Positions 36,483 through 44,995 of a DNA stretch of 64,000 bases are shown here, piece after piece. Every line of letters starts with the position of its first letter. Position 1 is the first letter of the stretch. A model generated the notes under the pieces. The model had not been told where the DNA came from. It saw only the letters and a program-made list of their open reading frames with translations, and searched no databases. The DNA is from Edaphobacter sp. (lineage in GTDB: Bacteria > Acidobacteriota > Terriglobia > Terriglobales > Acidobacteriaceae), in contig JAOAPF010000317.1 of assembly GCA_025462755.1 (NCBI GenBank), positions 1 to 64,000 on the forward strand. Direction: 5' to 3'. The translations under genes and the position numbers were made by a program.

Positions 36483-37703
36483 ATGAGCTCAACCGGAAAC
36501 CGGCTCTCGACCACCTGCTGCATCATCGGCGGAGGCCCCGCCGGCATCATGCTCGGTTTCCTTCTAGCCCGCCACGGCATCGCCGTCACCGTCCTCGAAA
36601 AATACAAAGATTTCTTCCGCGACTTCCGCGGCGATACCATCCATCCCTCCACTCTCGAACTGCTGTACGAGCTGGGTCTCCTCGAAAAGTTCCTTGCACT
36701 ACCTCACTCACAGATCAGCGGCCTCACCGCCATCATCGGCGGTCGCCGCTTCAAAATCTCAGACTTCAGCCACCTCCCCACCCACGCCAAATTCATCGCA
36801 CTAATGCCCCAATGGGACTTCCTCAACTTCCTTTCCACCGAAGCGGCCCGCTTTCCCTCCTTCAAGCTCCGCATGGGCTGGGAAGCCACGGGCCTCATCC
36901 AAACAAACGACGGCACCACCACCGGTGTACTGGCCAACACTCCAGACGGCCCCGTCGAGATCCGAGCCGCACTCACCGTCGGCTGCGATGGCCGCCACGC
37001 CATCTCGCGCGACGCCGCACATCTCCCTCTCATCGACGAGGGTGTCCCCATAGACATTCTCTGGCTCCGCATTGCACGCCAGCCGTCTGACCCGGAAAAC
37101 GCACTCGGCTACTTCAACTACGGCCGTTTCATCATTCTCATCAATCGCAACGATTACTTCCAGATCGGCTACCTCATCCCCAAAGGCGCCTTTCCCCAGA
37201 TCCAGCAAGAAGGCATCTCCGCCTTCCAGCAGAGCATTGAGCGCATCGTCCCCTTCCTCGCCGGTCGCGCCGCCGAGATCGATTCATGGGACAAAGTGAA
37301 GCTCCTCACAATTCAAGTAAACCGTCTGCAGGACTGGTGCTCCCCTGGCCTGCTCTGCATAGGCGACGCAGCCCATGCGATGTCCCCGGTTGGCGGAATC
37401 GGCATCAACATCGCCCTTCAGGACGCAGTCGCCGCCGCCAACATCCTCACCGAGTCCATCCTCACCAGCGGCGCCACCGTACACGATCTGCAACGAGTCC
37501 AGCACTACCGCGAGAGCGCCGTGCGGAACACACAACGAGTGCAGGTCTTCGCCCACCGCATCCTCTCCCGCGCCCTTCAAAGCACCGGCCCCGTCACCCC
37601 ACCCCTGGCGCTTCGCATCGTCACCAGGATTCCCGGCTTCCAATACCTAACCGGACGCTTCATCGGCATGGGTCTGCAACCCCAGCACGTCAGGAAAATG
37701 TAG
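36483..37703 (+). CDS. FAD-dependent monooxygenase (PHBH-type)
   Basis: A flavoprotein of 406 residues. The Rossmann motif CIIGGGPAGIMLGFLLARHG lies at about residues 13-32, the DG-like motif in VGCDGRHAISR, and the second FAD motif LLCIGDAAHAMSPVGGIGINIALQDA near 290. This arrangement is typical of aromatic hydroxylases and tetracycline-modifying or UbiH-like enzymes. The substrate is unknown. ATG 36483 begins just before the Rossmann strand; the ORF-track start at 36345 would extend into the divergent M28 promoter. Confidence 0.88.
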   Translation: MSSTGNRLSTTCCIIGGGPAGIMLGFLLARHGIAVTVLEKYKDFFRDFRGDTIHPSTLELLYELGLLEKFLALPHSQISGLTAIIGGRRFKISDFSHLPTHAKFIALMPQWDFLNFLSTEAARFPSFKLRMGWEATGLIQTNDGTTTGVLANTPDGPVEIRAALTVGCDGRHAISRDAAHLPLIDEGVPIDILWLRIARQPSDPENALGYFNYGRFIILINRNDYFQIGYLIPKGAFPQIQQEGISAFQQSIERIVPFLAGRAAEIDSWDKVKLLTIQVNRLQDWCSPGLLCIGDAAHAMSPVGGIGINIALQDAVAAANILTESILTSGATVHDLQRVQHYRESAVRNTQRVQVFAHRILSRALQSTGPVTPPLALRIVTRIPGFQYLTGRFIGMGLQPQHVRKM

Positions 37704-37734
37704 CGTCCTGAGTTGATGATTCACCCCATGATGT

Positions 37735-37781
37735 GTCATCCCGACCGAAGCGAAGCGGAGTGGAGGGATCTGCTGTTGCTT
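37735..37781. repeat. Dispersed repeat of CATCCCGA-CGAAGCG / GATCTGCTGTTGCTT type
   Basis: The 140-base gap between the monooxygenase and the histidine phosphatase contains CATCCCGACCGAAGCGAAGCGGAGTGGAGG followed by GATCTGCTGTTGCTT. Related sequence occurs at 1222-1234, 40507-40560, 40990-41040, 41223-41260 and 51871-51888. Confidence 0.6.
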
Positions 37782-37843
37782 CGGCTTGCATCAGCATAGA
37801 TGTTCCAACTGACTGCGACGTCCTTCAGACTCACCGCCCCGCC

Positions 37844-38431
37844 CTACTCAAACCCACGATTCCAGCTCTGGATCACGCGCGTCTCCCGCTCCCATCCCAG
37901 CACACTCACGCTTCCCGTCCCCAGCGCGAACAAGGCTCCCCCCCTCGCATCCAACCCGATCCAACGCGCGGCCAGAATCCTCAAAATATGCGCATGAGCA
38001 AACAGCGCCACCTTACCTCCATCAGGAGCCGCCGCCAAAGCCCGCGCAATCACCCCATCCGCGCGCTGCCCAACATGCTCCACCGTCTCCCCACCCACAA
38101 TCTCGTTCTTCCAAACCGACCACCCCGGAATCTCCGCCTGAATCTCCTTAGTAGTCTTTCCCTCATAAATCCCATAATCCCACTCCCTCAACCCGTCATC
38201 GACCTTGGCCACATCGCCAAACCCGGCAATCGCACACGTCTCCCGCGCCCGCTGCATCGGACTCACAAACACCGCATCAAACTTCGTCCCCTTCAGATAA
38301 TCCCGCAGCTCCTCCGCCCGCTTCCGCCCATGCTCAGTCAGCGGAATATCCGTACGGCTGGTATGCTGCCCACTCGCACTCCACGCCGTCTCCCCATGCC
38401 GCACCAGCCACAGCTCAGTTCCTAAAGCCAT
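37844..38431 (-). CDS. Histidine phosphatase family protein
   Basis: A 195-residue protein of the phosphoglycerate-mutase superfamily. The catalytic motif is [12 protein letters not shown] (residues 7-17), followed by [12 protein letters not shown], a second Arg in SPMQRARET, and a late His in FAHAHILR. The active site is complete, so it is probably an active phosphatase, for example on sugar phosphates or cofactor precursors. Specific substrate not assignable. It is divergent from uvrB, 63 bases away. Confidence 0.88.
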   Translation of the reverse strand: MALGTELWLVRHGETAWSASGQHTSRTDIPLTEHGRKRAEELRDYLKGTKFDAVFVSPMQRARETCAIAGFGDVAKVDDGLREWDYGIYEGKTTKEIQAEIPGWSVWKNEIVGGETVEHVGQRADGVIARALAAAPDGGKVALFAHAHILRILAARWIGLDARGGALFALGTGSVSVLGWERETRVIQSWNRGFE

Positions 38432-38494
38432 CCAGTTCCTCCGTTTTCTACTCCATACTCCCTACACCCTATTCCCTGCCTTTATCCTACAGAG

Positions 38495-40483
38495 ATGGAC
38501 TTCCAGCTCTCCACCACCTACAAGCCCCAGGGCGACCAGCCCCGAGCCATCGCCGAACTCATCTCCGGCATTCACGCCGGAGAAAAGGACCAGGTCCTCC
38601 TCGGCGTCACCGGCTCCGGCAAGACCTTCACCATGGCCAAGGTCATCGAGGAGTTGCAGCGCCCCGCTCTCATCCTCGCGCACAACAAGACCCTCGCCGC
38701 CCAGCTCTACCACGAGTTCAAAACCTTCTTCCCTAACAACGCAGTCGAGTACTTCGTCTCCTACTACGACTACTACCAACCCGAAGCCTACATCCCCGCC
38801 GGCGACCTCTTCATTGAAAAAGAATCCACCATCAACGAAGAATTAGACAAACTTCGTCTCGCCGCCACCCGCAGCCTCTTCGAACGCCGCGACGCCATCA
38901 TCGTCAGCTCCGTCTCCTGCATCTACGGCCTCGGTTCACCCGAAGCCTACTACGGCATGCTGATGCTCCTCGAAAAAGGCCAGCGCATCAAACGCGAAGA
39001 CATCACCCGCCGCCTCGTTGAAATCCTCTACGACCGCAACGACGTCGACTTCCGCCGCGGCACCTTCCGCGTCCGCGGCGACATCATCGAGATCTACCCC
39101 ACCTACGACGAAAACGCCTACCGCATCGAACTCTTCGGCGACGAAATCGATTCCCTCTCCCAGATCGATCCCCTCTTCGGCACCGTTCGCCAGAAGTACT
39201 CCCGCCTCCCCATCTACCCCAAGTCCCACTACGTCGTCCTACCCGAGCGCAAGACCACCGCCATGGCCACCATCATCGAAGAGATGGAGTGGTGGGAAAA
39301 GGAACTCGAAACCCAGGGCCGCCTAGTCGAATCCCAGCGCATCCACCAGCGCACCCGCTTCGACCTCGAGATGATCAAATCCGTAGGCTACTGCCACGGC
39401 ATCGAAAACTACTCCCGCCACTTCTCCGGCCGCCTCCCCGGCGAACCCCCACCCACGCTCCTCGACTACTTCCCCCAGGACTACCTCCTCTTCATCGACG
39501 AGTCCCACGTCACCGTCCCTCAACTCCACGGCATGTGGCACGGCGACCGCAGCCGCAAACAAAACCTCGTCGACTACGGCTTCCGCCTCCCCAGTGCCAT
39601 GGACAACCGCCCCCTCCGCTTCGAAGAGTTCGAATCACGCACGGGCCAGATCATCTACGTCTCCGCAACCCCCGGCCCCTACGAACTCACCAAATCCGCC
39701 GGAGTCGTCGTCGAACAGATCATCCGCCCCACCGGCCTCATCGACCCCATAGTAGAGATCCGCCCCATCAAAGGCCAGATCGACGACCTACTCGCCGAGA
39801 TCCGCGACCGCACCGAAAAAAATCAGCGCGTCCTCGTCACCACCCTCACCAAGCGCATGTCCGAAGACCTCGCCAGCTACTACACCGAAGTAGGCGTCCG
39901 CTGCCGCTACATGCACTCCGAGATCGAAACCCTCGAACGCATCAAACTCCTCCGCGACCTCCGCAAAGGAGAGTACGACGTCCTCATCGGCATCAATCTC
40001 CTCCGCGAAGGCCTCGATCTTCCGGAGGTGTCATTGGTAGCAATTTTGGATGCTGACAAAGAAGGTTTCCTCCGCTCCCAAGGCTCCCTCATCCAAACCA
40101 TAGGCCGAGCCGCCCGCCACATTGAAGGTCGCGCCATCCTCTACGCCGACAAGATGACCGACTCCATGCAGCGCGCCATCGACGAAACCAACCGCCGCCG
40201 CGAAAAGCAGGAAGCCTACAACGAAGAAAACGGCATCACCCCACAATCCATCATCCGACCCCTCGAAATGGGTCTAGCCGGAATCCTCAAAGCCGACTAC
40301 GCCGACCTCACCGACGAAGCCGAAGGCATGCCGGACTTCGTCACCCAACAAGAGCTCGACACCTACATCGGCAAACTAGAATCCGACATGCGCGAAGCCG
40401 CCAAAAAGTTCGAATTCGAAAAGGCCGCCAAACTCCGCGACACAGTAAAAGAACTCCGCACCAAAGAATTCTTGTTTAGTTAG
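38495..40483 (+). CDS. uvrB: Excinuclease ABC subunit UvrB
   Basis: The damage-verification helicase of nucleotide excision repair, 662 residues. Walker A is [12 protein letters not shown], the beta-hairpin region [16 protein letters not shown] inserts between strands, DESHVTVPQ is motif II, and [27 protein letters not shown] and QTIGRAAR are motifs V and VI. The C-terminal UVR domain ([20 protein letters not shown]) binds UvrC. Length is normal. Two extra degenerate copies of its last 60 bases lie 0.6-0.9 kb downstream. No LexA-like inverted repeat is seen upstream. Confidence 0.98.
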   Translation: MDFQLSTTYKPQGDQPRAIAELISGIHAGEKDQVLLGVTGSGKTFTMAKVIEELQRPALILAHNKTLAAQLYHEFKTFFPNNAVEYFVSYYDYYQPEAYIPAGDLFIEKESTINEELDKLRLAATRSLFERRDAIIVSSVSCIYGLGSPEAYYGMLMLLEKGQRIKREDITRRLVEILYDRNDVDFRRGTFRVRGDIIEIYPTYDENAYRIELFGDEIDSLSQIDPLFGTVRQKYSRLPIYPKSHYVVLPERKTTAMATIIEEMEWWEKELETQGRLVESQRIHQRTRFDLEMIKSVGYCHGIENYSRHFSGRLPGEPPPTLLDYFPQDYLLFIDESHVTVPQLHGMWHGDRSRKQNLVDYGFRLPSAMDNRPLRFEEFESRTGQIIYVSATPGPYELTKSAGVVVEQIIRPTGLIDPIVEIRPIKGQIDDLLAEIRDRTEKNQRVLVTTLTKRMSEDLASYYTEVGVRCRYMHSEIETLERIKLLRDLRKGEYDVLIGINLLREGLDLPEVSLVAILDADKEGFLRSQGSLIQTIGRAARHIEGRAILYADKMTDSMQRAIDETNRRREKQEAYNEENGITPQSIIRPLEMGLAGILKADYADLTDEAEGMPDFVTQQELDTYIGKLESDMREAAKKFEFEKAAKLRDTVKELRTKEFLFS

Positions 40484-40611
40484 AGCGATATAAGAAAATT
40501 CAGCATCCTGAGCGAACCCTGAGCTTGTCGAAGGGGCAGTCAAGGAGCCCGAAGATCTAAACTCACCAAGAAACATCAAGCCTTTTCCACTCAGAGCTTA
40601 AAACGATCAAA

Positions 40612-40932
40612 ATGAAACCCGGCTACACCTACATCATGGGCAGTCCCACCGGAACCCTCTACGTAGGCGCAACCAGCGACATCTACACCCGCATTCAACA
40701 ACACAAAGACGGCACCTTCGAAGGCTTCTCCAGGCAATACAACTGCACCCGCCTCCTCTACTACGAACAGCACGAAGACATAACCCAATCCATAGCCCGC
40801 GAAAAGCAACTAAAAGGCTGGCGTCGTGAAAAGAAGTTAAACCTCATCCGCGCCCAAAACCCAGACTTCAAAGACCTCGCCGAAACCTGGGGCTGGAAGC
40901 TCATCACCGCCAACGAAAAAATGAACCCCTAA
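40612..40932 (+). CDS. GIY-YIG nuclease-family protein
   Basis: A small protein of 106 residues. The GIY-YIG motif appears as YTYIMGSPTGTLYVGATSD, with the first G lost and the second element as YVG. Downstream conserved positions are R in YTRIQQHK, Y in LLYYE and the terminal basic helix AREKQLKGWRREKKLNLI. The family (DUF-type GIY-YIG, YhbQ-like) is often present in many copies next to repeats. Nuclease activity has not been shown for most members. Confidence 0.87.
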   Translation: MKPGYTYIMGSPTGTLYVGATSDIYTRIQQHKDGTFEGFSRQYNCTRLLYYEQHEDITQSIAREKQLKGWRREKKLNLIRAQNPDFKDLAETWGWKLITANEKMNP

Positions 40933-41033
40933 AAGCCCATTACCCGGCCAGTCCGCTTTGTCCTCTTTCAGCCCACCCCCAAGCCCGTCATCCTGAGCGA
41001 AGCAGATCACAGTCTTATCGTGATCTGTGCAGT

Positions 41034-41430
41034 CGAAGGACCCCGAAGGTCTATACTCACCACAACCGCTCAACCCTTTTCAACCAAAATGCAGTAGCCT
41101 AACGCAGCCGCCCCCAAACTCCGCGACACCGTCAAAGAACTCCGCACCAAAGAATTCCTCCTCAGCTGACGTCATTGCCTTTGCTGGTGTCTCTATCTCT
41201 CTCACCATACAAAAAAGTCGCCATCCTGAGCGGAGCGTAGCGCAGCCGAAGGACCCCGAAGGTCTATACTCACCACAACCGCTCAACCCTTTTCAACCAA
41301 AATGCAGTAGCCTAACGCAGCCGCCGCCAAACTCCGCAACACAATAAACAACTCCGCACCAAAGAATTCCTCCTCAGCTGACGTCATTGCCTTTGCTGTT
41401 GTCTCTATCTCTCACCATACACAAAGGCGG
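41034..41430. repeat. 213-bp tandem repeat containing copies of the uvrB 3' end
   Basis: Unit 1 spans 41034-41246 and unit 2 starts at 41247 with the same CGAAGGACCCCGAAGGTCTATACTCACC and runs to about 41430, slightly degenerate. Each unit contains a copy of the uvrB tail (41108-41169 and 41321-41381), encoding [17 protein letters not shown]-stop in unit 1. Both copies end CTCCTCAGCTGA whereas uvrB ends TTGTTTAGTTAG, so the copies are closer to each other than to the resident gene. The 570-base gap 40933-41501 holds this array and no credible gene. Confidence 0.85.
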
Positions 41431-41490
41431 GTGGCCCATTCACCCTCTTGGGTGCCCCATTCATGCCCTCGCACTTGGGGCATGAGTGGG
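41426..41490. repeat. GGGTGGCCCA / GGGTGCCCCAT repeat with hairpin
   Basis: GGCGGGTGGCCCATTCACCCTCTTGGGTGCCCCATTCATG shares both core motifs with 61110-61165 and 62307-62364. It is followed by CCCATTCATGCCC pairing with GGGCATGAGTGGG around a short loop. Confidence 0.6.
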
Positions 41491-41501
41491 AACCACCAAA
41501 G

Positions 41502-41835
41502 CTAAGCCCGCCCCAGCAGCAGACAAGTCTCTTCATCTTCCTGAAGGAAGCCGCGGATCATGTCCTGCGCGGAAAGCAGGATTTCCACATCCCGTGGAAC
41601 AATTCCCGAGCCGTATCCAGATAATCTTCGGCGGGTCTTTCTCTAGAACACTACGCGCAGCAAAATCGGAGTCCTTGGACACAATCGCAAACCCATGCAA
41701 TTCGGCATAATCCCACACCTCGGAATCGTTAGCGCCACCCAGGTTCAGGTTATGAACATGATCCGACGCCGGATAGAGATCGGACAGCAAATCCATCACC
41801 CGCGGAGAAAGGTTCTCATCCAACAGCAGCTTCAC
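41502..41835 (-). pseudogene. DUF5615 PIN-like toxin, frameshifted
   Basis: The first 82 residues fit DUF5615 (PIN-like, Mut7-C related): MKLLLDENLSPRVMDLL, NLGGANDSEVWDYAE, FAIVSKDSDFAARSV, PKIIWIRLGNCST. After CST the frame reads GCGNPAFRAG to a stop at 41533. Shifting by one base at ACGGGATGTGG restores the family-like tail DVEILLSAQDMIRGFLQEDEE to a stop at 41502. A one-base insertion or two-base deletion near 41600 is the simplest cause. The gene starts four bases inside the end of the DUF433 gene, the usual toxin-antitoxin coupling. Confidence 0.75.
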
Positions 41836-42056
41836 GCCACCAGGGTCTCTGATTTCCGTTCGCGATCCGCCGCAAAAGCCAGACAGGCACGAATATCGTC
41901 TTCCGTCAGATACGGAAAGTCGTTAAGAATCTCCCCATGCGTCATCCCCGACGCGAGGTATCCCAGCACATCGCCAACGGTGACGCGTAGCCCCCGAATG
42001 CAAGGCTTGCCGCTGCGCTTGCCCGGTTCCATCGTGATGATCTGCGAATAATCCAT
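41832..42056 (-). CDS. DUF433-family antitoxin
   Basis: A protein of 74 residues from ATG 42056 (MDYSQIITMEPGKRSGKPCIRGLRVTVGDVLGYLASGMTHGEILNDFPYLTEDDIRACLAFAADRE). This is the full DUF433 helix-turn-helix fold, commonly paired with DUF5615 PIN-like proteins. It probably represses its own operon and neutralises the toxin. Since the toxin is frameshifted, the antitoxin may now be an orphan. The ORF-track start at 42098 adds a hydrophobic stretch not typical of the family. Confidence 0.85.
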   Translation of the reverse strand: MDYSQIITMEPGKRSGKPCIRGLRVTVGDVLGYLASGMTHGEILNDFPYLTEDDIRACLAFAADRERKSETLVA

Positions 42057-42193
42057 TGAATTAGAGTAAAGCGACGAGAAGGCACAGTAAAGAGACAATT
42101 GATTCGCCAGTGCACTGAAGGCTATGACACATCACGCAACCACCGTATCTCTAACTTCAGCAATCACTTACAATGATTTCCACCGCCAAAAGC

Positions 42194-42223
42194 TTGACTC
42201 ACCCAGATATAATTGACTTATAG
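42194..42223 (+). promoter_or_regulatory. Putative promoter of the leader RNA upstream of the CYYHH gene
   Basis: TTGACT (42194-42199) and an 18-base spacer to TTATAG (42218-42223) form a sigma-70-like promoter. A second TTGACT occurs at 42213 and a TATAAT at 42208, so exact elements are uncertain. Confidence 0.45.
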
Positions 42224-42233
42224 AGTAAAGATT

Positions 42234-42264
42234 GAGCCCGGCCACGCGCCGGGCTCTCGCTTTT
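42234..42264 (+). terminator. GC-rich hairpin with T-run in leader
   Basis: GAGCCCGGC-CACGC-GCCGGGCTC is a perfect nine-pair stem, followed by TCGCTTTT. It lies about 10 bases after the promoter and before the gene at 42383, so it could end a very short RNA or attenuate transcription. Confidence 0.5.
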
Positions 42265-42271
42265 AACCCAC

Positions 42272-42348
42272 AAAAGGCTTAGATCCAGACTTGGTATGCA
42301 CCAAAAACATACCGAAGTCCAGACCTAAGCCTTTTCAGCACTGGACTT
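42272..42348 (+). other. Long hairpin with competing alternative stem
   Basis: AAAAGGCTTAGATCCAGACTTGGTATG (42272-42298) pairs with 42308-42335 along about 28 positions with few mismatches and a nine-base loop. The right arm also contains AAGTCCAG (42315-42322), which is exactly complementary to CTGGACTT at 42341-42348. The two structures exclude each other. They lie just ahead of the ribosome site GGGGAGGGGG of the 42383 gene. Confidence 0.6.
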
Positions 42349-42382
42349 TACGCAAAAAAGTATCCCGGGGAGGGGGTTACTC

Positions 42383-42772
42383 ATGAACAAGACCATCGAA
42401 GTCATCAAGGACATCCGCACTCTCTGCACCCACATCTTCGAAGGAGGCCACCGATGCGCCTCGCCCGCCCTCCAGCGAGAAGCCTTCTGCTACTACCACC
42501 ACCCCACCCGCAAACGCCTCCCAACCCCCAGCCGGCGCCGCAGTCGCCGCCAATCCTTCGACCTCCTACTCCCCTCCGGCCAGTCAGACCTCCAGCACGC
42601 CGTCTACGAAGTAATTCGCCGTCTCGCCGCCAACCAGATCAGCACCCGCCACGCTGGCCTGATCCTCAACGCCATTCACAATGCCAGCCGGAACTCGCCA
42701 CAAGTCACAAATCCTTCACCGCACCAACCTGCGCCACGAAACAGTAAGATCAACACCCAGAGGCATAAATGA
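42383..42772 (+). CDS. Cys/His-rich small protein of unknown function
   Basis: A 129-residue basic protein. Residues 12-35 contain TLCTHIFEGGHRCASPALQREAFCYYHH, a C-x8-C-x9-C-x3-H pattern suggesting a single zinc site. The remainder is Arg/Ser/Pro-rich and probably disordered. I do not recognise a named family; similar short CxxxxxRCxxPAL-xxxFCYYH proteins seem common in acidobacteria (recollection, not checked). A very strong GGGGAGGGGG ribosome site and a structured leader precede it. The last four bases overlap the following hydrolase ATG, so they are co-translated. Confidence 0.7.
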   Translation: MNKTIEVIKDIRTLCTHIFEGGHRCASPALQREAFCYYHHPTRKRLPTPSRRRSRRQSFDLLLPSGQSDLQHAVYEVIRRLAANQISTRHAGLILNAIHNASRNSPQVTNPSPHQPAPRNSKINTQRHK

Positions 42773-43560
42773 TCATCATCAACGACGAACACGTAACCCT
42801 GGACACCCCCAGCGGCCCCATGCGAACCCACATCGTTCGCCCCGCCGCACCCGGCCGCTATCCCGGCATCCTCTTCTACTCAGAAATCTTTCAAATCACC
42901 GCGCCCATCCGCCGCACAGCCGCCATGCTAGCCGGCCACGGCTACATCGTCGCCATGCCCGAGATCTACCACGAGTCCGAACCCGCCGGCACCATCCTCG
43001 CCTACGATCAGGCCGGCTCCGACCGTGGCAACTTCCTAAAAACCGACAAGCCCGTCGCAGCTTATGACGCCGACGCGCGCGCGGTCCTCGACCACCTCGC
43101 TGCCCGCCCCGACTGCACCGGCCACCTCGGCGCCATGGGCATCTGCATTGGCGGCCACCTCGCCTTCCGCGCCGCCATGAACCCCGACGTCAAAGCCACC
43201 GCCTGCTTCTACGCCACCGACATTCACAAGCGCGGCCTCGGCAAAGGAATGCACGACGACTCCCTCGACCGCGCCGCCGAAATCAAAGGCGAACTCCTCA
43301 TGATCTGGGGGCGCCAGGACCCCCACATCCCCACTGAAGGCCGCATGGCCGTCCTCGCGCGTCTCAACGAAATCGGCACACGTCTCTCATGGCACGAGGT
43401 CAACGGAGCCCACGCCTTCATGCGCGACGAGGGCATCCGCTACGACCCCGAACTCGCCTACAGCCTCTACGGCGAAGTCTTCGATCTCTTCCACCGCAAA
43501 CTAGGCGAAGGCGATCTCGCCGCTCAATCCACTGCCGCTTCCACCGAAACCCGGCACTAA
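42769..43560 (+). CDS. Dienelactone hydrolase-family protein
   Basis: An alpha/beta hydrolase of 263 residues. The nucleophile elbow is GICIGGH (Cys as nucleophile, as in dienelactone hydrolase), the acid is Asp in GRQDPHIP and the catalytic His is in NGAHAFMRDEG. The family opens lactone or ester bonds, including in chlorocatechol degradation. A substrate cannot be assigned. A second member of the family is at 49.1 kb. Confidence 0.88.
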   Translation: MIIINDEHVTLDTPSGPMRTHIVRPAAPGRYPGILFYSEIFQITAPIRRTAAMLAGHGYIVAMPEIYHESEPAGTILAYDQAGSDRGNFLKTDKPVAAYDADARAVLDHLAARPDCTGHLGAMGICIGGHLAFRAAMNPDVKATACFYATDIHKRGLGKGMHDDSLDRAAEIKGELLMIWGRQDPHIPTEGRMAVLARLNEIGTRLSWHEVNGAHAFMRDEGIRYDPELAYSLYGEVFDLFHRKLGEGDLAAQSTAASTETRH

Positions 43561-43592
43561 ATATTTGTGTAAGTGAAGACGTAGAGCTGGAA

Positions 43593-44003
43593 CTATCGCC
43601 AGCTAACCGCAAGATGCCATCGCAACTTCCTGTCCATCGTCCTCTCCAGGACATGCGCATACTCCAGCAGCTCCGAAAGCACCTGCTCACCCTCTGTCCC
43701 CAACTGCTGCGGATCGGCCTCCAGCGTCATCAAAAGCGCCCGGACTGTTTTCAACCCATCCTCCGGCGAATACCACTGCGGCGGCGGCAACCGTCGCATC
43801 AACTCCTGATTTCCCGCACCCTCTTCAATCAGAAGTGACATCGAATTCTCGTCTGCAGAAAAGAACTCAATCAGCGGTCGAACTCCCAACCGAAGCGCCA
43901 GCCGCTCCAGCGCATCTTCATGCCGGGCCAGCGAGCGCCCGTTCACGAAGATATCGAACCCAGGGTCCTCGCCCTCAACCACGATGTACATCGAAGCTGC
44001 CAT
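43593..44003 (-). CDS. Conserved-looking protein of unknown function
   Basis: A cytoplasmic, acidic protein of 136 residues from ATG 44003. It begins MAASMYIVVEGEDPGFDIFVNGRSLARHEDALERLALRLGVRPLIEFFSADE and has a central PPPQWYSPEDGLKTVRALLMTLEADP followed by a C-terminal helix. There is no signal peptide or membrane segment. No family is recognised. It lies 39 bases downstream of the membrane-protein gene on the same strand and may be part of its operon. Confidence 0.7.
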   Translation of the reverse strand: MAASMYIVVEGEDPGFDIFVNGRSLARHEDALERLALRLGVRPLIEFFSADENSMSLLIEEGAGNQELMRRLPPPQWYSPEDGLKTVRALLMTLEADPQQLGTEGEQVLSELLEYAHVLERTMDRKLRWHLAVSWR

Positions 44004-44042
44004 TGTTTGAAGTGTAACGCGCAAAGGGCCCCCCGAAAAGTA

Positions 44043-44960
44043 TCACCGGAGAGACAGGACCGTCCCCTCCTCCCCCGCCTTCAAGAACAAAAGCATCCCT
44101 CCGCCAGCAGCCAGCAAAGCCGTCCCAAACCCCATCCTCACCGTCCACTCGGGTCGCATCACAACGTAACTCTCCAGCACTGTCAACAAGGGAATCACCA
44201 GATAGCGGGCAGCAAAACGAATAGGGGGCATCTCGCGCAGCAGCCACACAATCAGCAATACCTCAGCCACATCTACCAGATCTACCAGCGACGCAATCGA
44301 CATTACCGAAGCCAGGTCGTTACCTCGCCATAGAAGGTCTTCACGAACAGCACTCCAAACCAGCAAGAACGCAGCATTGGCCACTCCCACAACAGCAATC
44401 GCATCCGCAAAGGCAACCCCGCGTAGCAATCGGTACAGCCCGACGCTCGAAAGCCCCACGAGAACGACAGCGGCACAGACAATAGACTGCATCGTCCGCC
44501 CACGCGCAGAGGCCGAAAACTGCAGCGGCAGCAACAGCAACAGCCCGCCCAGTCCTGCCAACGCCGGCATCAGGAACAGCCTTGCGCCGCGTTCCTCCCT
44601 CCCTGCCGATTCGCCAGCCGCAACCGCAACCGCCATCACCACCACCACCACCACAGGAACCAAAGCAAACAGCGCAGACCGGCTGATCGCCGGCACACTG
44701 CCCCGAGCATACTCAGCAACCACCATTGGAACTCCAAAAAATCCCACAGCCGCCGCAGCCAACCGCACATACAGAGGAGCCATTCGTCGAGACCACATTC
44801 TGCGGCCAGCAAACAGCAGCGCAAATAGCCCAATGACACCGAAGACAATTCCCTGCTGCTCTAACAGCGGCAAACCATCTGACATCTCACGCGAGATCGC
44901 CCACGACGTCCCCGACAGGACGCAAAGCACCACAAAGGCAATCCATATAGTCCATCGCAT
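44043..44960 (-). CDS. Polytopic membrane protein of unknown function
   Basis: A 305-residue protein with about nine or ten hydrophobic segments spread over its length (for example MRWTIWIAFVVLCVLSGTSWAI and ALFALVPVVVVVVMAVAVAAG). The alternating pattern recalls the DMT/EamA superfamily, but diagnostic motifs are not clear. It follows the MBL hydrolase gene on the same strand. Function unknown. Confidence 0.72.
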   Translation of the reverse strand: MRWTIWIAFVVLCVLSGTSWAISREMSDGLPLLEQQGIVFGVIGLFALLFAGRRMWSRRMAPLYVRLAAAAVGFFGVPMVVAEYARGSVPAISRSALFALVPVVVVVVMAVAVAAGESAGREERGARLFLMPALAGLGGLLLLLPLQFSASARGRTMQSIVCAAVVLVGLSSVGLYRLLRGVAFADAIAVVGVANAAFLLVWSAVREDLLWRGNDLASVMSIASLVDLVDVAEVLLIVWLLREMPPIRFAARYLVIPLLTVLESYVVMRPEWTVRMGFGTALLAAGGGMLLFLKAGEEGTVLSLR

Positions 44961-44995
44961 GACTAACAGACTCCAGTCTCAGCCTGAATTAGAAA

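Noticed and set aside
41027-41347. Plus-strand 106-residue ORF with internal sequence repeats
   Set aside because: Its repetition comes from the 213-bp DNA tandem repeat; the frame has no ribosome site and no independent conservation.
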